Source: Pseudopedobacter sp965218985
Lineage (GTDB): Bacteria; Bacteroidota; Bacteroidia; Sphingobacteriales; Sphingobacteriaceae
DNA length: 64,000 nucleotides
Assembly (NCBI GenBank): GCA_965218985.1
Contig: CBDCMP010000004.1
Span: 1-64,000, forward strand
Reading direction: 5' to 3'
In this document: in pieces, positions 33,658 to 43,072 of the stretch
Position numbering within the stretch: the first letter of the stretch is position 1
How the letters are laid out: each line of letters opens with the position of its first letter
Made by a program: the position numbers and the translations under genes
Notes under the pieces: model-generated
The model's input: the letters and a program-made list of their open reading frames with translations, nothing else
Databases searched by the model: none
What the model was told of the DNA's origin: nothing

Positions 33658-34108
33658 ATGAAACATTTAGATAGTAAATCAGGGAAAACTATAAACATCA
33701 CTCAGGTCGGAACAGTGTTTGTTCCTGTAGCCGATCAAGACCGAGCACTTGAATTTTATTTGGAAAAGCTTGGATTTGAAAAGCTTGGCGACTGGCCTTA
33801 CGGTAATGGAAGTCGGTGGATCGAAGTTGCACCGCAAGGTTCGATCAACAAGATTGCGCTAGTTCCGCAGAGTGAAGGTATAGCCTCTCGAAGTGACATA
33901 ACTCATTGCGCATTTGCCTCAACTGACATCGAAGCTGATCATAAAACCCTTCGCACAAGAGGAGTGCGAGGTAGAAGAAATCGCACATAAAGGAAAAAGT
34001 AGGGCTGGGCTAATATCGACAAGTTGCATCATTCCCGATCCTGCTCCACCACAGTTTTGCTTTAGAGACATTGATGGAAATCGTTTTTTGATTGTACAGG
34101 TAAACTAG
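33658..34108 (+). pseudogene. VOC-family protein, frameshifted, ending in a MITE
   Basis: Codons 1-105 read well (GTVFVPVADQDRALEFYLEKLGFEKLG), then an extra base near 33967 shifts the frame. Removing it restores GVEVEEIAHKGKSRAG ... FRDIDGNRFLIVQVN. The stop codon TAG (34106-34108) is made of the TA target and the first base of the MITE, so the original C-terminus may also be lost. Confidence 0.7.
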
Positions 34109-34217
34109 TGTTAAGTTAAAAGTTAAAAGTTAAAAGTAGAAAGTCAAAAGACTTATATCATTGATAATAAGTAATTTAAAAAGATGATTTTTCGTCGTTT
34201 TATGATTAACATTGCAC
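34108..34217. repeat. MITE related to the IS630 element (copy 2)
   Basis: 110 bp between TA 34106-34107 and TA 34218-34219. In reverse complement it starts GTGCAATGTTAATCATAAAAC and ends TTTTAACTTAACAC, matching copy 1 at 4502; the central TTATCAATGATATAAG stretch is shared. It differs by tandem AGTTAAA repeats near one end and an extra stretch in the middle. Confidence 0.8.
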
Positions 34218-34424
34218 TAGTTTCTAAATGAGGATACATTATTCATCAAAATTAAAACAACAAACCGCTAACAGCACATTTGCATTAGGCGGGGCGACAA
34301 ATAAACCGTTGGGCTGGAGCTAAAAGATGACACAACGGTAAAAATAGAAAGACAAAATGATTAGACTCATCATAACAATTTCGATTGTAACGGTTCTTGC
34401 AACTCGACAAAAAAATCAAACAAT

Positions 34425-34871
34425 ATGGAAGAACAAAAAAATCAAACAGACAAACCAACTTCAGCTATCGACACAACACCAAAAGTGACAGGAATTAGTG
34501 GTATTTTCTTTTTTTCTGACAAATCAAAAGAAACGAAAGAATGGTATGCCAAAAATTTAGGGCTTGAAATCAATGAATGGGGTTCATCGAGTTTTGAATC
34601 CAGAAATGTGAACAAACCTGACGAGATAAACTCGCTTCAATGGAAACCTTTCAAAAAGGGAGATGAGTATTTTCCCCTATCCAAAAAAGATTTTATGATC
34701 AATTACCAAGTTCAGCATATCGAAGGGCTTGTAAAAAAACTTAAGGAAAACGGAGTGACCATAGTTGACAGCATTGAAACTTACGATTATGGAAAATTTG
34801 TACATATTATGGACAAAGAAGGCAACAAAATAGAGCTTTGGGAACCTATTGACAGCAAAGCCGGTCACTAA
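34425..34871 (+). CDS. VOC-family protein
   Basis: 148 aa. VTGISGIFFFSDKSKETKEWYAKNLGLEIN and HIMDKEGNKIELWEPI show the glyoxalase-like fold with the usual C-terminal Glu. The N-terminal 20 residues are polar (KNQTDKPTSAIDTTPK). Ligand unknown. A GTTAGCGGTCATTGTGAAG motif follows at 34914. The gap from 34872 to 35205 shows no other gene. Confidence 0.75.
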   Translation: MEEQKNQTDKPTSAIDTTPKVTGISGIFFFSDKSKETKEWYAKNLGLEINEWGSSSFESRNVNKPDEINSLQWKPFKKGDEYFPLSKKDFMINYQVQHIEGLVKKLKENGVTIVDSIETYDYGKFVHIMDKEGNKIELWEPIDSKAGH

Positions 34872-35173
34872 CGGTAGCCAAAAAAAGGTAGGGGAGGTGG
34901 TGAAGATATAAACAGTTAGCGGTCATTGTGAAGCGACATCGAAACTCAACTGATGGAGCAAACCGAATAAACGAAAAAAGAGATTTATTCAAAAACAATT
35001 ATGGAAACATCGAGACTGAAAAGAGTTTTATTGAACACTCATTGGAAAACTTATGATGCCTTGCTTTCGATAAATTCTCTTTTGAATGTCCCGTAATTTA
35101 TCATTCTCTTTTGAAAAATCATAAAACTAACAAGAGATGGGGAAATGGATAAATCCATTAAAATTCCTGTTTC

Positions 35174-35205
35174 ATATACCCCATGGTTTAAACCATGGGG
35201 TATAT
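35174..35205. repeat. Perfect 32-bp palindrome
   Basis: ATATACCCCATGGTTT joined directly to its reverse complement. It sits at the 5' edge of an NTF2-like pseudogene. It could act as a cruciform or terminator-type stem, but no T-run follows. Confidence 0.7.
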
Positions 35206-35556
35206 TTCCAACAAATTGAAGATAACTTCAACAAAGCAGCCGTTTCAAACGACATTGAAAAAATCAAAAAATGTATAACAAATGATTGGGTTTTGGTTGA
35301 TAGTTAAGGCGGAATAATTCCGCAAGAAAGATTTTTTAGTGTTCTTGAGCAAGGTCTGCTTTCACACTCAACTATGACAAAAGAAGTATTAAGAGTAAAA
35401 CTATATGGCGACATTGCTTTGGTAACAGGTCGTGGACAAAATACAGGAACTTGGCAAGGGAAACCGTTGGAAGCAGACGAATGGATTACTGATGTTTACA
35501 AAAAAGAGAACGACCAATGGTTGTGCGTTTTAACCCATTTGACACCAGTAAAATAA
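35206..35556 (+). pseudogene. DUF4440/NTF2-like protein with internal stop
   Basis: FNKAAVSNDIEKIKKCITNDWVLVDS leads into an in-frame TAA at 35305, then GGIIPQERFFSVLEQGLLS and on to LYGDIALVTGRGQNTGTWQGKPLEADEWITDVYKKENDQW and a stop at 35554. One base change (for example GAA to TAA) explains the break. The first codons and start are lost next to the palindrome. The ATG at 35374 gives a frame of only 60 codons, unlikely to fold. Confidence 0.65.
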
Positions 35557-35564
35557 CTTAGTTA

Positions 35565-35915
35565 ATGGTATCAATAGACACATTCCGAAAATTAGCACTT
35601 TCGTTTCCAGAGACAACAGAAGAACTGCACTTTGAAAAAACTTCTTTTAGGGTTAAAAAGAAAATCTTTGCAACCTATGACGACAAAAACAAAAGAGCTT
35701 GCGTAAGACTTTCGGAAATAGACCAAGACGTTTTTTCATCGGCAGACAAAACTATTATCTATGCAGTTGACAACAAATGGGGCAAACAAGGTTGGACATT
35801 AATTGAATTGAAGAAAGTGCAAAAAGATTTGTTTGCAGACGCATTGACAACTGCATATTGTGAAGTAGCACCGAAAAAGCTTGCTGACCAAATTAGACCA
35901 AATGATAACGAATAG
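35565..35915 (+). CDS. MmcQ/YjbR-family DNA-binding protein
   Basis: 116 aa. FRKLALSFPETTEELHFEKTSFRVKKKIFATYDD is the YjbR/CyaY-like opening, and VDNKWGKQGWTLIELKKVQKDLFADAL completes the alpha/beta fold. These proteins are called DNA-binding from structure; in vivo roles are unclear. It lies 8 bases after the NTF2-like pseudogene. A CACTACACGGGTTTGGCAAA stretch follows its stop. Confidence 0.8.
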   Translation: MVSIDTFRKLALSFPETTEELHFEKTSFRVKKKIFATYDDKNKRACVRLSEIDQDVFSSADKTIIYAVDNKWGKQGWTLIELKKVQKDLFADALTTAYCEVAPKKLADQIRPNDNE

Positions 35916-36109
35916 AAAAGAACAACGAACCACTACACGGGTTTGGCAAAAGTGGCGGTTCAGTGCACCGCAGGCACATTAATGGATAATCAAACTGTCT
36001 AAAAACCTAGAACTAGAATTTCATATACGGGCACCTTCGTATATAAGCTATTCTTAATTTGGAGAGGTTCGTGCCCAGACACTCCAGAACTCATATACGA
36101 AAACGTTAA

Positions 36110-37165
36110 TCAGAATAAAAGCTTTTTCTCATACAATGCGTATTTAGCCACCTCATAATTCAGGCTATCTGTAAAATGCAGGGAGTGGTTATCAGAGCGC
36201 ATGAGGCAAAAAATCACCTCCTCATAAAAACTGGTGAAGGAAAGCATTCCATAGGCTCCCATAAAATTCATCAACCCTTTTTTTCTGTAATTGGGATGAA
36301 CACCCACTGTTTTTGCCAAAAGAATTTTTTGATGCAATGATTCGAAATCTCTGTCAAATTCAGGTTTTTGAGTGGTTAATGAAGTATAATTTGGGTGACA
36401 GATGCTGATGGAAGCTAAATCTCCCGTGACCTTATCCTGAAAAATCACTGAGGAATGGGGGCATAATTTTTTTGCAAAAGCTTCATTATAATAAAGCTTA
36501 AACTGTTCGAAAGAGATGCTTTTGTAAAACGGATTTTCACTAAATATTGCCTCAATCAATCCATAAATTTCGTGTTGGTATTTTTTCCAGTTTTCAGGAT
36601 TGATAGGGATGAAATTAAAAGGGATTTTAGAGATTTCATTAAGCAGCATTTCTTTGTCAATATAAACATCTTTGATATGTTTCTTTCTAATCATTCTGCT
36701 TTCAAAGATCGACTTCACCTCAAAACCGGATTGTTGAAGTAAATGAGCGTAAAAATCAGGATTGGCGGGTTCACGGTCAAAGATATTCCACGATGGGGAT
36801 TCCCCTAATCTTAACCTGTAAGCATGATAGGTGTTGAAATTTATGGGTACAATGATGGATTTTTTTTGTCGCTCCAGTGCGTCACTTTGAAGCATGTGAA
36901 AAGCCTGCAAGTGTGAATTCTCCTCATTCACGGATTCCCAAAATCCAAAATACGCTATTTCCTCGTTTTCAGGGAAGATGCCAACCAATCGGACATTGTG
37001 ATGATTGGTGTAAATGATGATTTCATTTCTCTCCTGTTCCATCAGAAAAAGCTGGGAGATGGCTTCCGGATTCTCTGAAGGTTTGAAGCTTTCCTTTCTA
37101 TAAATCACTTCAGGGATTTTGAAGAAACTTTCAGGTAATACTCCTTGATAGTTAAGTCTTTCCAT
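36110..37165 (-). CDS. GNAT-like acetyltransferase domain protein
   Basis: 351 aa; the C-terminal half has the acetyl-CoA-binding signature TVGVHPNYRKKGLMNFMG and the FTDSLNYEVAKYALYEKK end seen in some GNAT enzymes. The N-terminal half (about 1-150) is unlike common GNATs and may be a second, degenerate GNAT unit. It abuts the Rph-like gene (one base apart), so it belongs to the UbiA/Rph-like operon. Its product could acylate a pathway intermediate. Confidence 0.7.
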   Translation of the reverse strand: MERLNYQGVLPESFFKIPEVIYRKESFKPSENPEAISQLFLMEQERNEIIIYTNHHNVRLVGIFPENEEIAYFGFWESVNEENSHLQAFHMLQSDALERQKKSIIVPINFNTYHAYRLRLGESPSWNIFDREPANPDFYAHLLQQSGFEVKSIFESRMIRKKHIKDVYIDKEMLLNEISKIPFNFIPINPENWKKYQHEIYGLIEAIFSENPFYKSISFEQFKLYYNEAFAKKLCPHSSVIFQDKVTGDLASISICHPNYTSLTTQKPEFDRDFESLHQKILLAKTVGVHPNYRKKGLMNFMGAYGMLSFTSFYEEVIFCLMRSDNHSLHFTDSLNYEVAKYALYEKKLLF

Positions 37166-39727
37166 TTAATTCTCTTCTTTTAAAATTTCAATTTTACCTG
37201 TGGTTCCATCCATCCTCACGTTATCGCCCGATTTCAATTTTTTGCTTAAACTTTTGATATTGATGATAGCCGGAATACCAAATTCGCGAAGTAAAATCAC
37301 TGAATGCGACAAAGGAGAACCTTTTTCAATCAGGACTCCTTTACATGCCGGAAATAAAGCCACCCAACCGGGATCGGTTCTTTGTGCACAAATAATTTTG
37401 CCATTCACATTTAAATCATCCTCCGGATGATTAATAACGATGATTTCACCTGTAACAATACCGGCTACACAACCAGTGCCTGATAAAACTGAACAGTCAA
37501 AATTCTCCTCTGATTTTTTATAAGGCGCAGGCGGAAATAACACTCTGGAAGGAGCTTCCTCATTCATCTGTTTTTGTAGTTCTATTTTTCTATTTTCAAT
37601 GAGGTCTTCCGCATCAGGCAAGTGATGATTGAGCAGCTGGAATATCTCATTCTCGGTGAGATGAAAAATATCTTCCGGAGTTCTGATCCTTTTTTCTTTT
37701 ACCAGATATGCTGCAGCAACAAGATACAATGAACGATACATACCAAATAAACGGGTTCTTTGCAAACGCATGGATTCCCGATGCCGAATAGCTTCCTGCA
37801 AATTTTTTAAAGTGGTTACTAAATTCTTTCTGTAAAAAGCGGGGCGTCTCCTCCATTTCTTCTTTAATTCCTGTGAGGCATTTTCATGCAAAGATGAAGA
37901 GATGGGTTTTTGCAAAGCCCCAGGATTCAAAAGATAATTGCGCAGATAACTGTAAAAAATTCCAGGAGAACGCCGCATGGTCATGGTCTCCAGCTTTAGT
38001 TCACCTATGGTTCTATCACCATAGATTTTAATGAAATGCTCCACTTCATTAAAAAAATCCGGGTGATGCTCTCTGACCACTTCGTGGAGATCTTTTCTGA
38101 TGGTGATCAAAAGTTCTTTTAAGGCTAAATTGTTTAAAACATCCAAAGCCATCTTTTGCATATCCAAAGCTTGTTTTGCGCTCTCCACATCTTGGTTTCC
38201 TGCAAAGTATTCGCTTAAAAACTCATCGGGATTAGTGAATCCTAAATGATTTAATTTTCGTCTCACTTTTCCATTCACCATCATTAAATAAAAATCATTG
38301 ATGATGGGCGTGGTCCAATTATTTAAAAGCTTTTTATCCAACCACTCTTTTTGATTTTTTATCTTCTCCGGAGAATCGCACCCATTTAAATGGCTATAAA
38401 AATATTCATAGGAAGTTTCAAAATGAGCTAAAAATTCTTTTATGTTTTTTTTTCGGTTAGAGAATGCCTGGAGTAGTTTTAATAAATTTAAAAACAGGGA
38501 AGGCAGCACTTTCAATTTATTAAGAAAAGATTTCTCTGTATCCACTACAAAAGCGACAGGCTCTTCCAAGCCCATCATGCGCTCCATATCCTCTTTATTT
38601 TGTTTAAAAGAAGGGAGCAATTGCAATCCCTTGTACCAGTTGTTGATGTTGTAATAAATTCGGCCTTTAATGTTACCCAATAAATTATTAATCACCGGTT
38701 CGTACTCCTCTAAAGTTTGTTTGGGTAAGGACAAAATTTGCATGGTTTGCCTGTAAACAGTGGCATAAGCCCTATGCGCAAAAGAAAAAGTGAGCGCAGT
38801 AGTCACGCCGTTAAAACTTTCCTGAATATTGGAATTATCATAAACTACTTGCTCAGGTATAACTTGAGTGATGGGCCGGGCTTGTACGATATAAATGTTG
38901 TCATCAGAAACTACAAACTCTATATCTAAGGGATGACTGAATTTTTTCTCTAATGTACTCATCATTTTAAAAACTTCCTGAAGTTGAAGGGTGTTAAGAC
39001 AAGCCTTCATTCGGTCATTTTCCTTCACTTTAGTGAATTTTGACTTTCCCTTTTGTGGAAAAGCCACCGCAAATTCTTTATCAGCTATATGCTCAAAATC
39101 AAGTTTGCCAGAGCATTTATCCAGATAAAATTCATCTGCGTTTAAATCTCCATTTACCAATCCTTCACCCATTCCCCAAACGGCATTGATGGCCATTACA
39201 GCAGGAAATACTGGATAGGTGGAGAAAATAACACCACTCACATCTGCATTTATTTGTTTTTGTATGATTACCGCCGGGCGAATGCCTGCACTGATATTTT
39301 TTTGCCTTCGATAAGCTAAAGCTTTGTCAGAAAATGCACTCGCTGCACATTCGTTCACCGCATTTAAAACTTCATCAAGATTGCTCAAATTACTGTAAGA
39401 TTCCATGATGCCTGCAAAAGCATCCTGCTTCCCATCTTCATCAGCAATGGAAGAACGAACAATGATGAATTCGTTGGTGGTTTGCCAAGTTTTGATGATT
39501 TCATCGATTTTTGTTGCCTCTTTTGAAGAGAATTGAAATTTTTTCAACTGTTCTCTGATCTCCAAATGAACACCATTACAGGATTGTATGATCTCATCGA
39601 AATTTTCTGCCGGAACAATGATGAAATCAGGAACATTGATCTCTTTACAAACAAGCAATTTCAATAAACCAAGAGCTTTTCCACCTGCAGTATAACCAGA
39701 ATTCTTTTGAGGAGGATAAATAATCAT
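37166..39727 (-). CDS. PEP/pyruvate-binding phosphotransferase with Rph-like architecture
   Basis: 853 aa. The N-terminal ATP-grasp region (about 1-290) has VRSSIADEDGKQDAFAGIMESY and VIIQKQINADVSGVIFST, followed by a long helical middle. The C-terminal swivelling phosphohistidine domain has GVLIEKGSPLSHSVILLREFGIPAI, whose His carries the phosphate. It lacks the PEP-binding TIM barrel of PEP synthase. Size and domain order match rifampin phosphotransferase (Rph), which phosphorylates its substrate from ATP via His. With a UbiA-like and a GNAT gene, a lipid or secondary-metabolite substrate is more likely than rifampin; either is an inference. Confidence 0.8.
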   Translation of the reverse strand: MIIYPPQKNSGYTAGGKALGLLKLLVCKEINVPDFIIVPAENFDEIIQSCNGVHLEIREQLKKFQFSSKEATKIDEIIKTWQTTNEFIIVRSSIADEDGKQDAFAGIMESYSNLSNLDEVLNAVNECAASAFSDKALAYRRQKNISAGIRPAVIIQKQINADVSGVIFSTYPVFPAVMAINAVWGMGEGLVNGDLNADEFYLDKCSGKLDFEHIADKEFAVAFPQKGKSKFTKVKENDRMKACLNTLQLQEVFKMMSTLEKKFSHPLDIEFVVSDDNIYIVQARPITQVIPEQVVYDNSNIQESFNGVTTALTFSFAHRAYATVYRQTMQILSLPKQTLEEYEPVINNLLGNIKGRIYYNINNWYKGLQLLPSFKQNKEDMERMMGLEEPVAFVVDTEKSFLNKLKVLPSLFLNLLKLLQAFSNRKKNIKEFLAHFETSYEYFYSHLNGCDSPEKIKNQKEWLDKKLLNNWTTPIINDFYLMMVNGKVRRKLNHLGFTNPDEFLSEYFAGNQDVESAKQALDMQKMALDVLNNLALKELLITIRKDLHEVVREHHPDFFNEVEHFIKIYGDRTIGELKLETMTMRRSPGIFYSYLRNYLLNPGALQKPISSSLHENASQELKKKWRRRPAFYRKNLVTTLKNLQEAIRHRESMRLQRTRLFGMYRSLYLVAAAYLVKEKRIRTPEDIFHLTENEIFQLLNHHLPDAEDLIENRKIELQKQMNEEAPSRVLFPPAPYKKSEENFDCSVLSGTGCVAGIVTGEIIVINHPEDDLNVNGKIICAQRTDPGWVALFPACKGVLIEKGSPLSHSVILLREFGIPAIINIKSLSKKLKSGDNVRMDGTTGKIEILKEEN

Positions 39728-40617
39728 AGATTGAAATTGACCACCATAATGATAGTGAGATAGCTGAAAAGCATGAATAAGGAGACCAGTAATTCTGCTA
39801 TTCTCAGTGATTTTTCATTAGGGTTTTTAATTTTCGATAAATGGATAAAGCAGATCAGCAGGAATAGCAAACCTATTAAAATGAACGCCCACCAACCGGC
39901 ATTGATCATTGATAATAACCAGAACTGAATAAACACTCCTGCTGAAAGAAAAATAAGAATCAATCCTATTGAATTATAGAATCCCAGAGATTTTGAATAG
40001 GAGTCGACTGTGCTTCTTTCTGCTTCTTTCGCATGCGTCTTTCTTGCTATTTCAAAGCAAAAACCGCTTAAAAAGCTTAAACCGGCTAAGAGCGAAAATG
40101 GGGCGATGAATAAATTGTCTGTATAAAACGCCGACCACACCCAAAGAATGAGGAGTGGCATAATGAGCATGTGCGTGGCAGCATAGCCTAAAAGCCGCTT
40201 TTTTAAATAGTCACTAACTAAAAATTCATACCTCATGCATAAACTGTAAAAGACCAACAGCAACCAGCAAATGGTGGTGGTCATTCCGTTATAAATCGTC
40301 CAGCTGATTTCTGGAATGAAAAATAGGAAAGAAACCAGCATTAACTGCTTTAAATTAACACGGCCTGATTGCAACACTCTGTTGGGATGATTGAGCATAT
40401 CTATTTTATAATCTTTGATTTCATCAAAAACCCTTAACCTGAAGAAGAAGGAGATGACAGCCATGATTCCCCAAATCATCATTCCAGTATTAAATTTTGG
40501 GATGTGATAGAAAAATTTCGCAACGGAACTCACAGTCAGAAAAAGAATGGCGAATAAAAACATGTTTACCAGCGGAAAACGTTCTTTAAAATACGCCAAT
40601 AAATTCCTTACATTCAT
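39724..40617 (-). CDS. UbiA-like membrane prenyltransferase-family protein
   Basis: 297 aa with about eight membrane spans. The first acidic motif is present in the order expected of UbiA enzymes (FDEIKDYKIDMLNHPNR), and the second is weaker (AERSTVDSYSKSLG). UbiA enzymes join an isoprenoid diphosphate to an acceptor at the membrane. It is the first gene of the minus-strand operon; its stop overlaps the Rph-like start by four bases. Confidence 0.75.
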   Translation of the reverse strand: MNVRNLLAYFKERFPLVNMFLFAILFLTVSSVAKFFYHIPKFNTGMMIWGIMAVISFFFRLRVFDEIKDYKIDMLNHPNRVLQSGRVNLKQLMLVSFLFFIPEISWTIYNGMTTTICWLLLVFYSLCMRYEFLVSDYLKKRLLGYAATHMLIMPLLILWVWSAFYTDNLFIAPFSLLAGLSFLSGFCFEIARKTHAKEAERSTVDSYSKSLGFYNSIGLILIFLSAGVFIQFWLLSMINAGWWAFILIGLLFLLICFIHLSKIKNPNEKSLRIAELLVSLFMLFSYLTIIMVVNFNL

Positions 40618-40739
40618 CCATCTAAGATATTTATTTCATCCGGATATGGTCATTTGTTTTTTAATTGCCGGATGGAACTCGTGATGGAGATATTCAATTG
40701 TGTTTTTGTTAAGGAAATATACTCGTTTCATCCAGAATA

Positions 40740-42986
40740 ATGGTTCAATTCATTTATAGGTTTAGGATAGTTTTTTTGGTCATCATCTCCGCAATTGTAA
40801 TTGTGCTTTGGCCTTATGTGAAATTGGCGGTTCAGGTGGATAATAGCTTATCCATTTGGTTTTTAAAGGATGATCCTGCCGTAAAAAAGTATCAGGATTT
40901 CCATCAAAAATTCGGAAATGATGAAATCGTGATTGTGGTGATCGAAGACCAAAAATCACTGTTAACTCTGGCTAATATTCAAAAATTCATCAAGGTAACC
41001 AGGGAACTGGAAAAAATGCCGGAAGTGAAATTAGTGGTGAGTGCTGCAAATGCCAGTTTGACCAGTAAAAGCACTTTTGGGATTTTAAGCGAACCCTTAA
41101 TTCAGGAAGGTGCAAGTCCGGTAAACGTTAAAGCCCAGTTAGAAATTGCTCCAATTTTAAAATCTCAATTGTTCAATCAGGACTACACGGCCACCAGGTT
41201 CTTGATTTCGTTTAAAAGTGATAAAAATTTTGATGGGAAGAGAAGCGATCTTCTGAAGAGTGTGAAAAGTGCTTTAAAAGCACAATTTAAACCTCAGGAA
41301 ACTTATTTTGGAGGCGTAGGGGTGATTTATGAAGGGCTTAACGAACTCTCAAGAACTGACTTTGGTTTCTTCTTAGGAATAGGTTATCTCACCATGTTTT
41401 TGGCTTTGCTTGTCATTTACAGGCGTTTGTCCATTCTGATTTATTCCGTAGCCACCGTTGGCGTATCCACTTACATCACCTTAGGGTTATATGGTTTGTG
41501 TGGATTTCAGCTTAATTTAATGACAGTGCTCATTCCATCCATTTTAATTGTGCTCGGGATTATGGATATCATCCACATTTTAAACGAGTATAATCAACTG
41601 GGCACTCACCAAAATAATAAAGAGAATGCCTTATCCGCTTTAAGAAAAGTGTTGCGACCCTGTTTGTTCACTTCTCTTACCACCATGGCAGGTTTTCTTT
41701 CTTTGCTCATCAGCCCTATGGCGATTTTGCAGCAATTCGGTTTATTCGCTGCGACAGGGATTTTCTTATGCTGGTGCATCACCTATATTTTCGGAGTGGT
41801 GTTTTTACCTTTCTCTTCTCCTGCGAAAGCTGCTATATTCAGCACCCAGAAAATGGTGAACAGCTTTCTGAAATCCGTCAATAAAAATAAAAAATCTTAT
41901 GGTATTGCCTCCCTGCTGATCATACTGGACTTTTTAACAGGTTTGATTTTTCTAAAATCCGATACCTATACATTGGGTTATTTCCCAAAAAACAATCAGG
42001 TGGTAAAAGATGATGAAAGCATCCAAAAAGCATGGGGACCTTATATGCCTATAGAATTTGTGGTGAATCCTTCAAAGGGAAGGAATTTGTACGACCCGGA
42101 GATCATTCATGCAGCGGAAGCTTTCACAATTGCAGCAAATAAAATGAACGGGGCTGGTCAATCATTTGGTTTTCACACCTTTTATAAAGCGGCACTACTA
42201 GCTCAATATGGAGACAAAGCCAACAGGTTGTTAAAAAGTAAGGGAACATTAAAAATTGTTCATCAGCAGTTGCCATTGTATTACCCTAATTTATACAGCT
42301 CATTTGTGAATGAGGACAGTAACACCGGGAGAATAACGCTTTTTGGCAGTATGCTGAGCGCCAAAGCCTTAGATTTAAAGATTGATAGCTTGATGAAAAT
42401 AGGTAAGACCGCTTTTGGAAATTCAGCGAAATTAGAACCATCAGGATATCGACCCATGTATTCTAAAATAGTGGATTACGTGACCACATCACAGGTGAGA
42501 AGTCTTTTTATTTCTGCTATTTTGATTTTTATACTGGTTTATATTTTTATTCAGGATTTGCGACTCACTTTTTGGGCCACATTAACCAACCTGATTCCGG
42601 TTGTAGTGATGTTGGGATTTATGGGATGGTTTCATATTACTTTAGACACTGCTTCTGCAAGTATTGCGGCTATTGTTTTAAGCATTTGTATCGATGACAC
42701 CATTCATTTCATCTATAAATATAAGAAAGTCAAAAATGAAGGATTGTCTCCTGAAGAAGCACAAAAACACACCATCAATTATTTGGGCTCATCCATATTT
42801 TTATCAAGTGCAGTGCTCATCGCAGGCTATTCTTTAATGATATTTGGCTCACTAAAAACAGTGGAGCTTTTTGGTCTTTTAACTGTCGTTGCTTTAGTCG
42901 CTGCCTTATATTTGGCTTTGGTGGTGTTACCATTGTTGCTAGGTCGATTTGATAAAAAATCAAGACTGCGCAATTTAGAAGTCTAA
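40740..42986 (+). CDS. RND-superfamily (MMPL-like) transporter
   Basis: 748 aa with two repeats, each one span, a large extracytoplasmic loop, then five spans (first loop 30-200, second 420-590). SILIVLGIMDIIHILNEYNQ and AIVLSICIDDTIHFIYKYKK are the paired TM4 segments with acidic residues used for proton coupling. This size class exports lipids or hopanoids in several phyla. It is divergent from the UbiA operon, sharing 122 bases. A copy of its last 39 codons lies isolated at 51474. Confidence 0.85.
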   Translation: MVQFIYRFRIVFLVIISAIVIVLWPYVKLAVQVDNSLSIWFLKDDPAVKKYQDFHQKFGNDEIVIVVIEDQKSLLTLANIQKFIKVTRELEKMPEVKLVVSAANASLTSKSTFGILSEPLIQEGASPVNVKAQLEIAPILKSQLFNQDYTATRFLISFKSDKNFDGKRSDLLKSVKSALKAQFKPQETYFGGVGVIYEGLNELSRTDFGFFLGIGYLTMFLALLVIYRRLSILIYSVATVGVSTYITLGLYGLCGFQLNLMTVLIPSILIVLGIMDIIHILNEYNQLGTHQNNKENALSALRKVLRPCLFTSLTTMAGFLSLLISPMAILQQFGLFAATGIFLCWCITYIFGVVFLPFSSPAKAAIFSTQKMVNSFLKSVNKNKKSYGIASLLIILDFLTGLIFLKSDTYTLGYFPKNNQVVKDDESIQKAWGPYMPIEFVVNPSKGRNLYDPEIIHAAEAFTIAANKMNGAGQSFGFHTFYKAALLAQYGDKANRLLKSKGTLKIVHQQLPLYYPNLYSSFVNEDSNTGRITLFGSMLSAKALDLKIDSLMKIGKTAFGNSAKLEPSGYRPMYSKIVDYVTTSQVRSLFISAILIFILVYIFIQDLRLTFWATLTNLIPVVVMLGFMGWFHITLDTASASIAAIVLSICIDDTIHFIYKYKKVKNEGLSPEEAQKHTINYLGSSIFLSSAVLIAGYSLMIFGSLKTVELFGLLTVVALVAALYLALVVLPLLLGRFDKKSRLRNLEV

Positions 42987-43008
42987 CCTGTCGTGGAAGG
43001 TTAGACTT
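42979..43008 (+). terminator. Hairpin overlapping the RND transporter stop
   Basis: AAGTCTAACCT / AGGTTAGACTT with an 8-base loop; the stop codon is inside the stem. No T-run follows, so termination strength is doubtful. Confidence 0.5.
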
Positions 43009-43072
43009 ATCAGACCTAGCAATTATGTTTCCCTCCTGAGCACACGTAGGCTAGGAAATCAGCGTGCCTAGA

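Noticed and set aside
16887..35915. Classical integron cassette array
   Set aside because: No intI is visible and the border motifs do not match attC spacing closely enough to claim it; kept only as a hypothesis in the findings.
37166..39727. Phosphoenolpyruvate synthase (ppsA)
   Set aside because: The PEP-binding TIM barrel is missing and the size and domain order fit the Rph-type phosphotransferases better.
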